The notes: generated from the letters alone by a model not told the origin. A stretch of 64,000 nucleotides of DNA from Auricularia sp. M13 (GCA_037042915.1 CM073202.1:2108001-2172000), one strand, 5' to 3'; shown: positions 10,403-22,732, counted from the stretch's first letter. Numbers and translations are program-made.

Positions 10403-12104
10403 CTACGCATCAAGGGGGACCTTGCCACCCCATGCATCGCGGATAACACCGGCAAGTCGGCTCAGAGCCTCGTTCACTTGATCCTCGTCCAGCAACGAAA
10501 AACTAGCGCGTACGAACGACGTCTTACGCCCATTGGCATAGAAGACAGTACCGGGTAGTGCAAGGACGCCAGCTTTAAAAGCCTTGGTCTCTATCAGCTC
10601 TTTGGAGTCTCCGCCGGGTGGCAGGATGAGTTCAAACCTGTGCAAACAATGAACACGATGCAAGACCAAATAGTCTGAGAGGAAATTTTACCAGAAGAAC
10701 ATCCCTGCAAGCGGGATAGACCAACGTGCGAGCCCCGTGAGGTGACGCTCCATCGCGCGCTGGAAGACGTCGCGCTTGCCACGATAAAAGGCCGCCACAC
10801 CCGCGGTGTGCGCCTGGAAGCCCTTGATGCCCCATTTGTTCAGCAGAGCGTGTGCGATGACCTGCGTGGCCGAGTTGGATTGCAGATTGGCGGACGCGGT
10901 CTGAAGCATTGTGTGTGAGGGTCGGAGATGTGCTGCGGGAGCATGGGTAGACTCACGTGCAAGTCCATTGCGCGCACGATAGGCGTTGGCCCCGTGACAA
11001 ATGCCAGTCGCAGTCCCGCAGCGAGAACCTTACTCAGCGAGTCGAGCCTCAGCACGCGGCCTTCTGTGTCGAGCGAGAAATAGCTGGCCGGCCGAGGGGA
11101 TGTGCCAAAGTAGAGGTAGTAATACGGATCGTCCTCGAGGATGAGGAAATTGTATTCCGACGCCAGCTTCAGTATTTCTTTGCGTCTCTCCAGAGTAGTC
11201 GTTGCCCCAGAAGGGTTATTGCCGTACTGCGCAACGGCGTTAATGGACGGGTCGGGGAGTGCGATGGCTTGAGACACACTGGAACTGTGTACATGACACG
11301 CGGGCGCGGCTTGTCTGCTGGCCAAGATTCCAAGGCTGCACGGAGACTGGCAGGGTCGACGCCGTCGGCGTCTGTCTCAGCCTCTGTGGATCGAGTGCGC
11401 CGTTCATGGTCAGCTTACGGCACGGAGAAATACTAAATACGGACTTACCGACTGCCGGGGAGCCCAACGACTGAAAGACGGGGATCACACCTGTCGGGAT
11501 ATGAGTGCTGAGATGTCTCCGGAGGGTGGATACGCACCAGCGTAGACAGGGGCCTCGACGAGGACTGGGTCTCCTGGGTTGACAAGAGCCATGAACGCCT
11601 GGACCACAACGTATTGAGAAAGCGCAATCCAGGACCGGACTCGTCGAAGCACAAGTGAGAAGGAGGTGCACCTTGTAGATGAGATCCTGGCCGCCGCTGC
11701 CAATGGAGACAGTCCAGCGCGCAGGGTCTACAGCTTGCTTGTGCTCGTATGACTGCAACTGAGTGACCCAGTTGACCATGTCTGGGACGCCTGCGACGAA
11801 GTTGTACTGCATCGCGGTGCTGACTTCGCGTGGCGTCAACTCGAATTCCTCCTCTTCCGCGCCGCCGGGCGAGAGTGGGTTGCGGGCCTTGAAGGAGATG
11901 CCGGTGATGGGGAACGTGGTGGGGTTGGGCTTGCCTGCGAGAAGCGAGATGACGCCTGGCTCGAGCTCGAGGTGCAGCAGACCACGGACTGGTGGTCGAG
12001 TCAGAAGCTTCTGTGGTGGATGACCAACGAAACGTACTTGGATTCTGCTTGCGCGACTTGGCCAGCGAGCTCAAGAAAGTCGAATAGTCTATCGACGAGG
12101 CCAT
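10403..12104 (-). CDS. Aro8-like PLP aminotransferase (aromatic amino acid / 2-aminoadipate)
   Basis: The start MASSIDYSTFLSSLAKSRKQ is at 12104. A 49-nt intron joins it to IRGLLHLELEPGVISLLAGK and PNPTTFPITGISFKARNPLS, the usual N-terminus of fungal Aro8/kynurenine-aminotransferase-like fold-type-I enzymes. Next come IGSGGQDLIYK, NPGDPVLVEAPVYAG, NYNPSGAT-type sequence (NNPSGATTTLERR), the cofactor-binding ILEDDPYYYLYFG, and DSLSKVLAAGLRLAFVTGP, whose Lys is the expected PLP Schiff-base residue. The C-terminus (FELILPPGGDSKELIET to KVPLDA at 10403) completes the small domain. It would transfer amino groups between aromatic or 2-aminoadipate substrates and 2-oxoglutarate; exact substrate cannot be read from sequence. 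The nearby P450/methyltransferase block makes a specialised role possible but unproven. Confidence 0.87.
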
Positions 12105-12633
12105 GCTTTGCAAATGTTGGTTGGTGCCAAAGCAGAGGATCCACGGTGACTCCGAAATTCTGTGATCAGTCGATCAACGCAAAAGGGAAATCCTGTCGGT
12201 CCGCAAGTCCGAAGACGCGTTACCGACGTCCAGCTATACCCATCGTCTACACTTCCCAATCCCGAGCACATAGTCATTTGTGCTAAATACGGTAATGCTA
12301 TTCTCAAACCGGCGTGCCCTGAAATTTCTTCGGATTCTTCTCAGGCACGTGACTTGGATGATGAAGCAGGATAATGTGAATTTCTTGGTGGTCATTCTAT
12401 ATAAATATTATTCCGTGGTTCCAGTCCTGGTGACCTAGGTGCCCGCAATAGGGGATCTCAAGGTCGCGCCGCACGTTCGTAGGGGCTGGCCAAAGCTCGC
12501 GCGTTTTGTTCCGACGATTCCCGATCCCGCGCTCAGTTCCGTTGCGCTCACTGCTCAGCGGCAAAGCTGCCCACCACTGACGAGGTCGGATACTATGGTG
12601 CGTGGTGGTGGTCATTGACTGCGGCTTCTTCTG
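12105..12633. other. Divergent promoter region
   Basis: A 529-bp gap lies between the starts of the aminotransferase (minus) and the coiled-coil membrane protein (plus). I see no domain-bearing frame. Confidence 0.4.
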
Positions 12634-15600
12634 ATGTATGCGCAGGCCGTGGCGTTGAGCGAAGAAGAGCTGGCCGAGCGCCTGCACGAGATATTTGTGC
12701 AGCACCCGCTGGTCAGCTATGACCACGCTCTCGGACTGCCTTGTATTCCGGCCCACGCTCTTGTACAAATATTCCAACAGCTCGCACAAGACTTGGGCCG
12801 CGCCTTCCTCTCAGACGACGAGCAGGCATCCCTCCAGGCCATCGTCGACACCGCGGCAGTCGAAGTCACCGTCGAACAGGTCCAGCTCATCGTCCCGCAC
12901 CTCTTCCCAGACCTCTTCCCCACCACCATCTCCCCGCTGAGCTCGCCTGTCTTACTGGACGGTCGACCCGCCAGCCGCTCATCCTCGGACGGCCAGATCG
13001 TCTTTCGCTCGCGCTCCTCGTCTCCAGAACCCGGCCAGGATCCCAAACGCCCACACATGGCTCCCCATACACCACTCCTCAACACCCACATGCGCACGGC
13101 ATCGCAGCCTGGTAGCTCCTCGGGCTCGCCGTTTGATGCGCGTCAACGATCGACACCCCTAGTCCCCTCTGGCTCCAGCGCTCGCGTCAAACGACCAGTC
13201 CCATTGGCGCGGCGTCGTAGAAGCGACAGCAACTCTACAAGCGCCAGCAACCGTATCCTGAGCGATTCTGAAGTACGTGGTCGGCCCATGCTCTTTGACT
13301 TGTGTCATAACCGTTGTCTACTAGGGTCACCCTGTCTCGCCCTCCTCAGGCGCCCTCTCGCCGCATTCTATCCCAACGTCGCCCTCGGGCATCTCGTACG
13401 GCAGCCTCGCCGGCATCTCCTGGCCAACTAGCCCTGACGGCGGCCTTTCGACCGCCAGTTTGCTCCGCAGTGTCTCGCAGCCTCTGGTGCGGCATCGCTC
13501 GGCCATGGAGCCCAACTTCGCCTCTATATACGAGCAGGAGATAGACGACGACGAGCACGACTCCGGTGCACAGTCTCCTGTGGACGAGACGCCGTACCGC
13601 TTCGCGAGCCTCAATGACACTCCCCGCCGGAGGACACTGTCGCCGCCCGACCGCTACGACAGTGACAACGACGAGGATGACGATGCGCTTGGTCTCGTGC
13701 ACGCGCCGCCGTCACACCGGCCGAGCAACGCTTCACTGGCCCCGCAGGACCGCGTCGATGCGTTGTCCAGAGAAAACCAAGAGCTCATGCGCCGTTTATC
13801 GGAGGCCGAACGCCACATGCAGAATCAAATTGCGGAACAGGAGCTCGAATTCCAGCAACTCGAGTCCAAGCTCTCCGAAGCTCAGCAAGAACTTCATCAC
13901 GCCAAACGCGAGGAGAAGGAGCTCAGGTACAAGGAGCGCGGCAACGCGGCGCAGATTGGCCTGCTGGAGCAGGAGATTGCGAAGCTTCAGCGAGCAGTGG
14001 ACACGGCTCGCGTCGGCTACCAGTCAATGCAAAAGCAGTACCAGGATCAGACGGGTATGTTTTCGTCTTCCTTATTTCATTTGTTGTCTGACTTATTCGT
14101 TCGATGTAGCTGCTGCAGAGACGCTTCGCAATGCATTGCAAGCCAAGGAAGCGGAGGTGCAACGTGCTGCAGAGATGGCCTCGCAACATCTGGCGGAGGC
14201 ACGTCGACATGCCGCTGCACGCGAGGCCGCCGACGCACAGGCTGCGCAACTGGAAGAAGAGCTGGAAATCGCGCGCGAAGCCATGCAGAGCGTGCTGGAG
14301 CAGCGCAGCGAAAACGCGCTCCTCCGCGAGACCATTGAGCGCATGAAGCAGGATCTCGACGAGCTCCGCGCCAACAGGGTTCCGTCGCGCGACTCGAGCC
14401 GGCCGTCGACTGTCAGCCGCACGCTTGGCGCCGAACTCCTCGTGCAGCTGGCCGATGCTGAGCGTCGGAGGTTCCTTGAAAGTGGTGGCTCGTTATATCC
14501 TTCCAATGGCCAAAATGTGCTCGAGGATCTCGAAGTCTTCGAGCTTGACAGCGAGCCGGAACCGGAACGGCCGAAGAAAGAAGATGTGGTATACGAGAAC
14601 GTTTATGAGACGTTCATCACGCGTAGAACTGTATGTTGGGTTCCTGTCGTTGTTCTGTAATCACTGACCTGTCTGCAGAGAGGAGCGCGTGCTCCGCCCA
14701 CATTGAGCCCGTCGCGTTTCTTGCCACCAAAAGCCTTCTACGCCGATGCGCATGCCCAGCATGACCCAGCCGAGTCCTCATCCTCCATGGCCATTCAAAC
14801 AGATGAGATTGACACGTCTGGATCTGAACCATCCACATCACCTCCCGACCCTCCTTCAGCATTGACTCGCCCTCAAACACCCATCGCTCAGCCGCGTTTC
14901 CAACGCCGGCGGTCGCTAGAAGACGACAGCTACGAGGATGACTTGTACAACATGCTTGTCGCGCCCATCTCGCCAACATCGCCTGCTCGACCTCGCATCA
15001 ACTCCAAGTCTGGTGACCACCCGCCGTCGTACGCTCAGATTTTCTCTACGCCAAATCCGAAGGCATTGGTCGCCCGAGATACGATTGCTCATTGGCACCG
15101 CGGCGCGCCCATACCGTTTGCGCCGGTCCCGGGCGGCGTTTCGCATGGCGCGCTTCGTGCGTGGGCACGCCTGAAGGGCGAGCTTGGCGTGGAGTGCATG
15201 GTCATCGAGAAGATTCTCGCGGCCTCTGTTCAGCGTACGCCGCCGGCGACACCATCGCCAACACGGGCGCCGACGCCGACGCCGACGATTCGGCGAAGAC
15301 GCAGCTCGATATCCTCCTCCACGCCAGCTACAGCACCAAGCCCGCCACCGCGCGAACCGCGCAAAAAGGTATCGAAGAAGAAGAAAGAGGCCAGGGAAAA
15401 GGAGGCGAAAAGCTGGCGCTTCATCGACATCTTGCGCGTGTATCTCGAGCGCGACCGCATGCCGCGCAAGATGTTCTACCCCATCGTCGTCCTCGGCGCG
15501 TGGACGGCCGTCGTCGTCGTCGCTACGCCGCTCGTCACGCACTATTTCGCTGTGCCTGGCATGCCCGACGTGGCAGACCGCGCTGCGCTCTCTGCGCTGC

Positions 15601-15728
15601 GTGCGATAGCGGGCGGTGCGAGCGAAGGGTTCCCCGGCCATGGGCATGCCCCAATTGACGCCGTGTGGGGTGTTATTGAGCACCTGTTGCTCGGCAGTGC
15701 CAGCGTGCATCTGCGCGTTCCAACCTAA
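12634..15728 (+). CDS. Large coiled-coil protein with C-terminal transmembrane anchor (KASH5/Kms-like layout)
   Basis: Four exons (12634-13272, 13325-14054, 14110-14630, 14679-15728) give 979 residues. Residues 1-110 form a compact helical region (LSEEELAERLHEIFVQHP to VTVEQVQLIVPHLFPDLF) that reads like a degenerate EF-hand pair. A Ser/Pro-rich linker follows, then a long coiled coil from about residue 300 to 560 (QDRVDALSRENQELMRRL onward), another disordered region, a basic segment (KKVSKKKKEAREKEAKSWRF) and one strong membrane helix, MFYPIVVLGAWTAVVVVA, with about 65 residues after it. EF-hand-like head, coiled coil and tail anchor recall KASH5 and fission-yeast Kms proteins of the nuclear envelope, but I see no clear KASH tail. 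An extra 3' exon (from about 15750) with a second hydrophobic segment is possible, as is an upstream start at 12596 with a 48-nt intron. Confidence 0.75.
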
Positions 15729-16206
15729 CTTGCTATAGATTCAGAACCTGTGGACTTGGGAATTCGTCCTTCGGCTGTGCATTCTTGGTCCCTTCTGCAT
15801 GCTCTGTGTACCTAAGTACGTACATATGTCCATAACGCCTTTTCCGCGGGTCGTCGTTGGGACTTGCGAGTGTTTATACTTTCTTTGCTCGTCGATTTGT
15901 CGCACTATGGTGTACGTATCTAAACCCCCTCTCAGCCTATGCCTGTGTACAATATTGATACGATACGAGTCACTACTCCTACTATATGCACTGTTTTTTT
16001 GTCGCCGTTATCTGGGTGCTCGTTGGCGAACGGAAACACGGCTCCAGAAAATCTAGTCTAATATTTCAGCGGACACTGCACAGCTCTCGAATTGCGCCGT
16101 AGCGACTTCAGGATACATACAACGAGGTCACCAATGGCTCAAGTAAATGGTATACATATCTACATACATAAATCCGTGAGGACCTGCGTCTAAGAGGACG
16201 GAGCGA
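15729..16206. other. Intergenic between converging genes
   Basis: A 478-bp gap separates two 3' ends. An open frame (15799-16056) reads MLCVPKYVHM and could belong to an alternative last exon of the coiled-coil gene; otherwise it is non-coding and AT-richer than its neighbours. Confidence 0.4.
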
Positions 16207-17971
16207 TCATTCAATCGCAGGGTTGCAAAAGATACTCCTGGCGTTGGGATTAAGAAAGTGATCCATCAGAGTACCAAGGGGCTTGCTCACCGGGCGGACA
16301 AACGTGAACATGTGCAGCGTGGTATATGCTTTGACATATCCGCTCTCGGCATAGTCGAACATGAACAACCATGAGCGCTTGTAGGCCTCAAGATCCCGGA
16401 TATCTGGCCTCTCGATCGCGAGTGCGGGAGCGATCTTGCTCGACCAGTTCTCTTGCATGCGCCTGCGGATGAATATAAGCTTCCATTACAGCCATGGAAA
16501 GATAATGGTGCTTGCCTGCGCCATTCGCGAAGAGTACGAGGATAATCTATCCTGCGTCAGAAATGCGGGCTCCAATCGGGATGGACATACTGGTGCTAAA
16601 GTCCTCTGCACTGTGCGTAGTCAGATTCCCGGAGGAAGCTTCCGTCGCGGTCGCGATCATATGAGCAGCACTGGGGATGAAGCAATTCGGCCACTGGTAG
16701 CGCCGCGAGTAATCGGTCGTCCTGCATGCGGGGTGAATGATTTGCGCCTACCGCTCGAGGATGACGTACTGATAGATCGTGTGCCGCGATTCGGGCTGGG
16801 TGCTAGACACGATGACAGCTGCCGCATTATCCTTCTTGAGCGCCCAGTCAACGATGGAGTAGTACTGTGGCAGGTTCTTGTATCCAACTGCTTCAATCAT
16901 TTCGATGCTAATGAAAGCGTCGAAAGCGTGCTCGAACTCCTTAGGCAGGCTGCGGTAGTCGAGGAGGTGAACGGTAATCTTGTCCTGCAAGCCAAGGCTG
17001 CGAATGCACTCCTCGGCGTGCGCTTTCTGGTTAACCGAAAGCGTGATGGTGTCGACCGTGCATCCCGCTTTGGCCGCCTGTGTTCCAGCAGTTCGTCAGG
17101 CTCATGGAAGGTTGTGGTAATCCAATGAACTCACTGCAATGCTCAGCGCTCCCCAACCGGTCCCAACCTCGAGGACTCTGCTTCCCGGGCGGACGCGTGC
17201 GCGACGGAGGATAGTCTGAATTTTGCGCTCCTGCGCAGCCTCAAGATCTCCCGGGCGACGATGGCCTTCGAGGTCTCCGCGCACGCCACCCTCCTCAGGT
17301 CCCCAGATTGCGGAGGAGTATGTCATCTCTTTGCTCAGCATGGCCGCGAAGAGGGAATTGGAGGGGTCGTAGCCGAGTTGGCAGTGCGCCATGCTCTTCT
17401 CCGGAGTGTGTCCAAAATAATGAATGAACCGCGAGGAGAGGGACGAGGCAAGTCCATTGATTATGCCGGAAAGCTGCGACAAATTGTCTCTGTTGTCGAT
17501 CCAGAGCTAGAAATGCTACGTGAGCATGCGGAAGAAAAGCGCCAGTCCAACTGCTACCTTGAGAATCTCCTTGAGGTTATCCGTGTCCATGTCGCCGTAT
17601 ATATATGCATCGGCAACTAGACAAAGTTAGCTTAATGCATATCTGGCCGCGAGCAGTGGCAACTACGCACATCCTAAGTCATGGGATATCATAACTCGTC
17701 CCCAGAAGTCCGGCCGCACAACGCGGAAGCGTGCCGTAGCCGCATTGCTCGTGGAGTCACCGAACCTGTGGACTACCGCACCCTCCTCAATGAACAAACA
17801 TCCCTGAGTTATGCCGGTCTCGAGAGTCGAGAGAATCTGAGCACGGGCTGGCAATGTAATAAGTACGTGAATTGGTACAAGCTGGAGCAGCGAGCGTTCC
17901 GTACCATACGCGGTGTACGTCTCCCAAGTCCACGACGCGAGCGAGGAGGATAGAGAGCGAGTGAGAGTCAT
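16207..17971 (-). CDS. Cyclopropane-fatty-acyl-phospholipid synthase-like SAM methyltransferase
   Basis: The start MTLTRSLSSSLASWTWETYT is at 17971; a probable 57-nt in-frame intron follows. Next come QGCLFIEEGAVVHRFGDS, RVVRPDFWGRVMISHDLGF and ADAYIYGDMDTDNLKEILK, the non-catalytic N-terminal module of fungal CFA synthases. The catalytic module has FIHYFGHTPEKSMAHCQLGY, MTYSSAIW, the SAM loop SRVLEVGTGWGALSIA, FDAFISIEMIEAVGYKNL and, near the end, LEAYKRSWLFMFDYAESGY. The enzyme would transfer a methylene or methyl group from SAM to an acyl or sphingoid chain in membrane lipids. Fungal relatives include sphingolipid C9-methyltransferases, but the N-terminal layout fits the soluble CFA type better. 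It lies downstream of and in the same orientation as a P450 gene, which hints at joint lipid modification. Confidence 0.85.
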
Positions 17972-18650
17972 GCTTTGCGTCCAGGAGTTCGCTGGTTCGA
18001 TGCTCGGTCCCTTCAGCGAAGTGCATGGTATTTTATGCTTCTCTTTCCTTATAACAGGTCGAAGATGCCGGAGGGCAATGATGTCTGTGTTTTCCCAGGG
18101 ACCATCTTGCGGTGCTGGTGGCTGCGGATCACGAAGTCGCAGGGAGCTGCAAAATAGAAACACCCTTACCGACATGAAATCCCCAGTAATCCAGACGGGC
18201 ATCACGGCGTGTCCCAAACAGATTTTGACTGCAGTGGGCGTTGGACAGTAACACCGGATTACCTATTGCAGAGCGCGGGACTCCACCCGCTTGGGCCGCA
18301 TAGCACGGAGGTGTGTGTGTTTCCGGGGTCCCAGGCTTCTGCTGAGCGTGGCATTTGATCGGCTTACGCACCTCGGGCACCCGATCTCGCAATCTGGATG
18401 CTCATGGCTCATCTGAAGCCGGATGAGACAACCATGAGGGATGCGTTGGCGCATCGATCTCAAAACGGCACGGGAATCGACTTCTTGCCCCGCATTCGGA
18501 ACTTGTGACTTCACGAAGCCATACGCTTTGGTGACCTTGATAGCTGCCGGCAGGCCGGGTGGCCTTTGCCACGCATGACCATTGAGAAGTGCACAGTTAC
18601 AGTATTCTCGGGCGCCGATACTTCGAGCTACAGCACGCGGACGCTCATGA
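17972..18650. other. Intergenic, nothing recognised
   Basis: A 679-bp gap between the P450 3' end and the CFA-synthase start; it should carry the CFA-synthase promoter. Open frames here overlap P450 shadows or lack any domain. Confidence 0.4.
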
Positions 18651-20591
18651 TTAGCTGCCACCAACGAGTTTCGCAGAAGCCTCGCTCCTGGGTACGATGC
18701 GACATTTGAAGGGCTTGGGATGGCTGTCGGGCGTTGAGCGTAAGTGTCAGCGTCGAGACAAAAATGGGGCTGGAGCCGCACCTGGTTATACCCGTTGTAT
18801 AGCCAACTTCGGGCGTTATCTCGCGACCGGACTCATCGAGCGCTTTGAGGATGTCGAACACGCTGAGCACGCACGCTATGTTCAGTTGCAGAGATACTTG
18901 CGCGAAGTGAAGGCCTTTGTACGGTGTGTTGAGTTTTTACAGCCTCTCGCAGTCTGGGCAAACGTACCAGGACAGATACGTTTGCCGAAGCCAAAGGCCC
19001 AATCTATGGGGTCTGGCGGAAGCTGCTTGTTCGTGTCCGGGTTGAAGCGTTCAGGATTGAAGGTGTCAGGATCCTCATAGACGTCTGGATCGTGAAATAT
19101 TGCCCTGCCACGGTTCGATGTTCAGCCCGACGCCCGGGACTTGGAGAAAACTGCACACCAAAGGTTTGCGTAGACAGTCGCGCCCTTCTCCATGCGGTAT
19201 CCCATGTATTCGTCATCTTGCGTTAGGCAATGTGGAAGTGCTTCGAGAAAATGTATCAAACACCTGCGGTCCCGGAGAACGAAGAACATACCAACGGGAG
19301 CTACGGGTGCCCAGCGCAAGATCTCTTGCATAATGCGCTTAACGGAAGGCAGATGATCAAGGTCACTGCAGTTCGGAAGCCTTGACTTCCCAATGACGCG
19401 GTCGATTTCCACCTGCGCGCGACGCTGTATCTCAGGATGAAGTGTCATTACGAGAAAGAAGGTCGACATCGCGCCGACAACCTGACAAACAGTACTGAGT
19501 TTGCTGTCAATTGAAACACAGGCCAGCTTACTGTATCTGCGCCGCCGGCGTACAGCGCTGTCGCGCACTTCTGTATGTAGAGTTCAGGCGCGGAGTTCTC
19601 TTGTAGGTGCGTCGAAACAAACGACTCTGCCGCCGTACCAGCAGCCTGCAGGTTTACATTTGACACATAACGCAGATTCAGGATAGACAAAGCTTACCAG
19701 CTGCTGCTTCGTCCATTCAAGCGGTGCACCCGACATGTAGTCGAGCTGCGCGCACCACTCCGCCGCCTTGCGCTTAAAGCCGGCACCAGGAAACCAGGAA
19801 GGCACAAAACGAACTGCAGCAAAATCCAGACCCCTGCAATCCTGAACAGAGAAAAAACACGTACGTATAGGAAACTGGTCCACCATCCACATGCCCTGCG
19901 CGGCGCCCAGGCTCGAAATGCGAAACGATTCCTCAATCATGTCGATGAACGGATCCTTCTCTTCTTGGATGATGTAGCCATAGCTAATGCGCATAATCAC
20001 AGCAGCAGCATTTTGCTTGATGTGGTGCGCGAAATCCTGCGGCGACGCCAGCAGCCGCTGGAGGAAGGACAACGCTTCGTCCTCTTGAATAGGACGGTAA
20101 ACAGGGATGACGCGCGCATTCAGACTCCCGTGCAGGAGCTTGCGGTAGATTCGGTGACGCTCGTCCGTAGCTGGGACGTTGAACACACTCGACCCTCGGC
20201 CCATGAGCACGTCGTACATGTATTTGAGAGGGCGGTCGGAGTAGATCATCGCCCGTTTGTTAAGCAGGGCGGAAATCGCCTCAAACGAGTTCAATACAAT
20301 GATGCGACGGCCGAGGACATGAAATGAGAACACAGGGCCTGCCCATGAATATCAGCACGCGCGCGCAGATGCAAATCATGACGCCAATGTACCATAGAGC
20401 TTCGCCCACTGCGCATACGTCTTCCATGGTTCGAGCCTGGGGAGCAACTTGAGGCTTATTCCTAGAATAGGGCGAGAGGGAGGTCCTGGAGGAGGAGGCA
20501 ATGCTCGAGCCCGATGGTAAACATGCTTTGCAAGAAGAGCGGCAACGAGGGCAGCGACCGCGTAGGAAACGGTGGTGTAGTCGTCAAGCAT
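18651..20591 (-). CDS. Cytochrome P450 monooxygenase
   Basis: The start [20 protein letters not shown] is at 20591 and forms an ER signal anchor, followed by the proline hinge [14 protein letters not shown]. Exons then read [20 protein letters not shown] (helix C region), [18 protein letters not shown] (I-helix A-G-x-D-T), [13 protein letters not shown] (ExxR in EILR), [14 protein letters not shown] (PERF) and [10 protein letters not shown], the heme-binding loop with the axial Cys. The last exon, joined after VGYTTGIT, gives [20 protein letters not shown] and ends GGS at 18651. All P450 hallmarks are present, so it should be an active membrane monooxygenase. The sequence resembles basidiomycete P450s annotated as O-methylsterigmatocystin-oxidoreductase-like; the substrate is unknown. 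It is divergent from a hydrolase gene 540 bp away. Confidence 0.9.
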
Positions 20592-21131
20592 GTTGACGGG
20601 CGCTCAGAACTGCAACGGCAACTCGTTCAACGTTGGACTAGCAACGCCAAGGGACGTGACGGTGACAGTGCTACGTCGAGCAAGGCTGCAAGCGTAGTAG
20701 TATGCGGGGCGCTCCCTGGACACCTCAGTTCCGTGTGGTGGTAGCAAGGTTCTCGCGGGGTCTCTTGCTTGAGTCCGTCTGAAGCGGGGCTGAGGCAAAG
20801 AATTGGCTGCCAGACGACGGGAAGTCGGTACCGGAGGAATGAGAGGCTGTACATAGCCGTGAGCAGGAAAGCCGCTCAGACGCAGAGCTCGGCAGCTTTG
20901 GAAGCCCAAGTCCGTGCGCCGAACAGTGAGATAACAGTGTCACGGGTGTATTCCAGGAGGCAGACAAGCATTCAAACTCCGGCGGACTCGGAGGGTCGGA
21001 CAGCGGGAGCGCTCGGGGGCTGTGCTTCGGCTCTCAGCCTGAAGCTTCTGGCCATTCGACTGCAAACTTCGAAAGGATGTACACGGAGGGGCTGCTTGGA
21101 CCCCTCTCACCGCTACTCCCAACCGCCGACA
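20592..21131. other. Divergent promoter region between P450 and hydrolase
   Basis: The 540-bp gap between two divergent start codons probably holds a shared promoter. Frames here are open upstream of the hydrolase start but show no domain. Confidence 0.4.
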
Positions 21132-22364
21132 ATGCAGGTTGACACATTCACCGTCGATGCCAGCCTCGATGGCGCACCTGGACTCAAGATGCTGGCCAAC
21201 CGGTACCGGCCAACTTGCAATAATGGAGACTTGGTGCTCCTGTTCGCACATGCGACGGGGATGAGTGAGCTTGCATCACTATATCATGCTTCATTGACCA
21301 ACCTGTGAGCCAGCGAAGGAAGCATGGGAGCCGACTATCGCCTCAGTCTTCAAGACTGCCGCCGCACGCGAGCTTCCCATTAGGGAAGCCTGGAGCGTAG
21401 AGTGGATGTCACACGGCGAGTCGGCTGTGATCAACGAAGAGGTCCTCAACAAGTATGGGCAAGCAGTTTGTGCGTAACTCGTCACCTCCGCACTTTAAAC
21501 GATCCCAACACGGTGTCTGCATCGCTCCTCAGCTGTGAAGGATTGGGCTACTGCAATCTCGACGTTCCTGCGTACCCATGTCCCTCCAGAATGCCACATT
21601 GTGGGCGCCGGTCATTCCGCCGGAGCCACAGCGCTGTACGTTGCGCATTCCGGACCCTGCTCAGTACTGACGCAATATAGACTCTTTTCTTCATTGCCTA
21701 CTCTCCGTGCATCCATAATCCTAATCGAATCCACCATGATCACCCCGGCGTGCTTCGAAGAGCACAAAGAAGAACGCACCGGTGCGCTAGAGATGCTGGC
21801 CCAATTTACGAAAGCCCGCAAGACCTCCTGGCCATCGCGCGAAGAAGCTAGGAAGTACTTCCAGTCGCGCATCCCTTGGAAGTTCTGGGACAGCGCGGTT
21901 CTCGATCTCTACGTCAAGCATGCGCTGCGCCCAGTCGGAAACGGCGAGAAAGTTGCGCTCAAGTGTAACAAGCAGCACGAAGCCGCGGGATATGCGGACC
22001 TGCAACCGCACATCGACGCGTCTGACAAGCTGGATGATGTGCGCGAGAGCATCGGCGTGCACATGATTTTCGGGCAGAGGGACGACTCGATGTATGTGCA
22101 CTGGCTACGCTGTGTATGTCATCTCATTGTGTGCAGGCCGCGCTACGCGCACGACTCGATCATGACAGGAAAGAAGACGGATTCCGTCCAATGGATCCCC
22201 AAAGCTGGACACCTTGTGCGCATTTCGCGCTATCTACGAGATGCGATTGTTATTGACGCTTCTGTTCTTGCCAGGTCGTTCAGGAAGCGCCGTCCATGCT
22301 GGCAATCGCGATCGCGAACGTCCTAAGTTTGGATGCGCGTAAGATACAGAAGGCCAAATTGTAG
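21132..22364 (+). CDS. Alpha/beta-hydrolase with peroxisomal targeting tail (Lpx1/AKT2-like)
   Basis: The start MQVDTFTVDASLDGAPGLKM is at 21132. Exons read LVLLFAHATGM joined by a 53-nt intron to TKEAWEPTIASVF (oxyanion region), WMSHGESAVINEEVLNKYGQA, then KDWATAISTFL and CHIVGAGHSAGATAL, where GHSAG is the nucleophile elbow with catalytic Ser. Later parts give IILIESTMITPACF, FGQRDDSM (acid region) and QWIPKAGHLV (catalytic His). The last exon ends RKIQKAKL followed by a stop; AKL is a type-1 peroxisome targeting signal. Yeast Lpx1 and the Alternaria toxin enzyme AKT2 are peroxisomal hydrolases of similar layout. A peroxisomal lipase or acyl hydrolase acting with the neighbouring P450 is a reasonable inference. 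Confidence 0.85.
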
Positions 22365-22732
22365 ATGGCTGAAGCTGCCTTTTCACGTTGTCTTGTACAC
22401 TCACTCATCAGCTTCCATGGCATGTTGAAAGAGTTTTTGCGAACAGTCTTCATGTCGCGTTCCATGTTAAATGTCACCTGAGATTTTTTTGACCACTGCA
22501 TCGTCCCACGTCAGAGCGACTGCTCAAAGTAGTACAGTGTGCGTCCTCTCGGGCGTGAGTCCACCGCGATCGCGTTGCATTGACCAGAAGGCTCGCTGAA
22601 CTGCACATGCCAATAGTCCTAGATTGTCAGATGCGCGTAATATGCGAGGAACCTACAATAGAGTGGGGAACTTAGAGTTATATACATACATATGGTCTTC
22701 AAGAGTAAGAGTCGTATTCGACGGCAGACTCC
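22365..22732. other. Intergenic between converging genes
   Basis: A 368-bp gap separates the hydrolase stop and the 3' end of the DUF6533 gene. Nothing recognised. Confidence 0.4.

Noticed and set aside
18263-18781. 172-codon minus-strand frame downstream of the P450 heme exon
   Set aside because: It overlaps the last P450 exons in another frame and has no domain.
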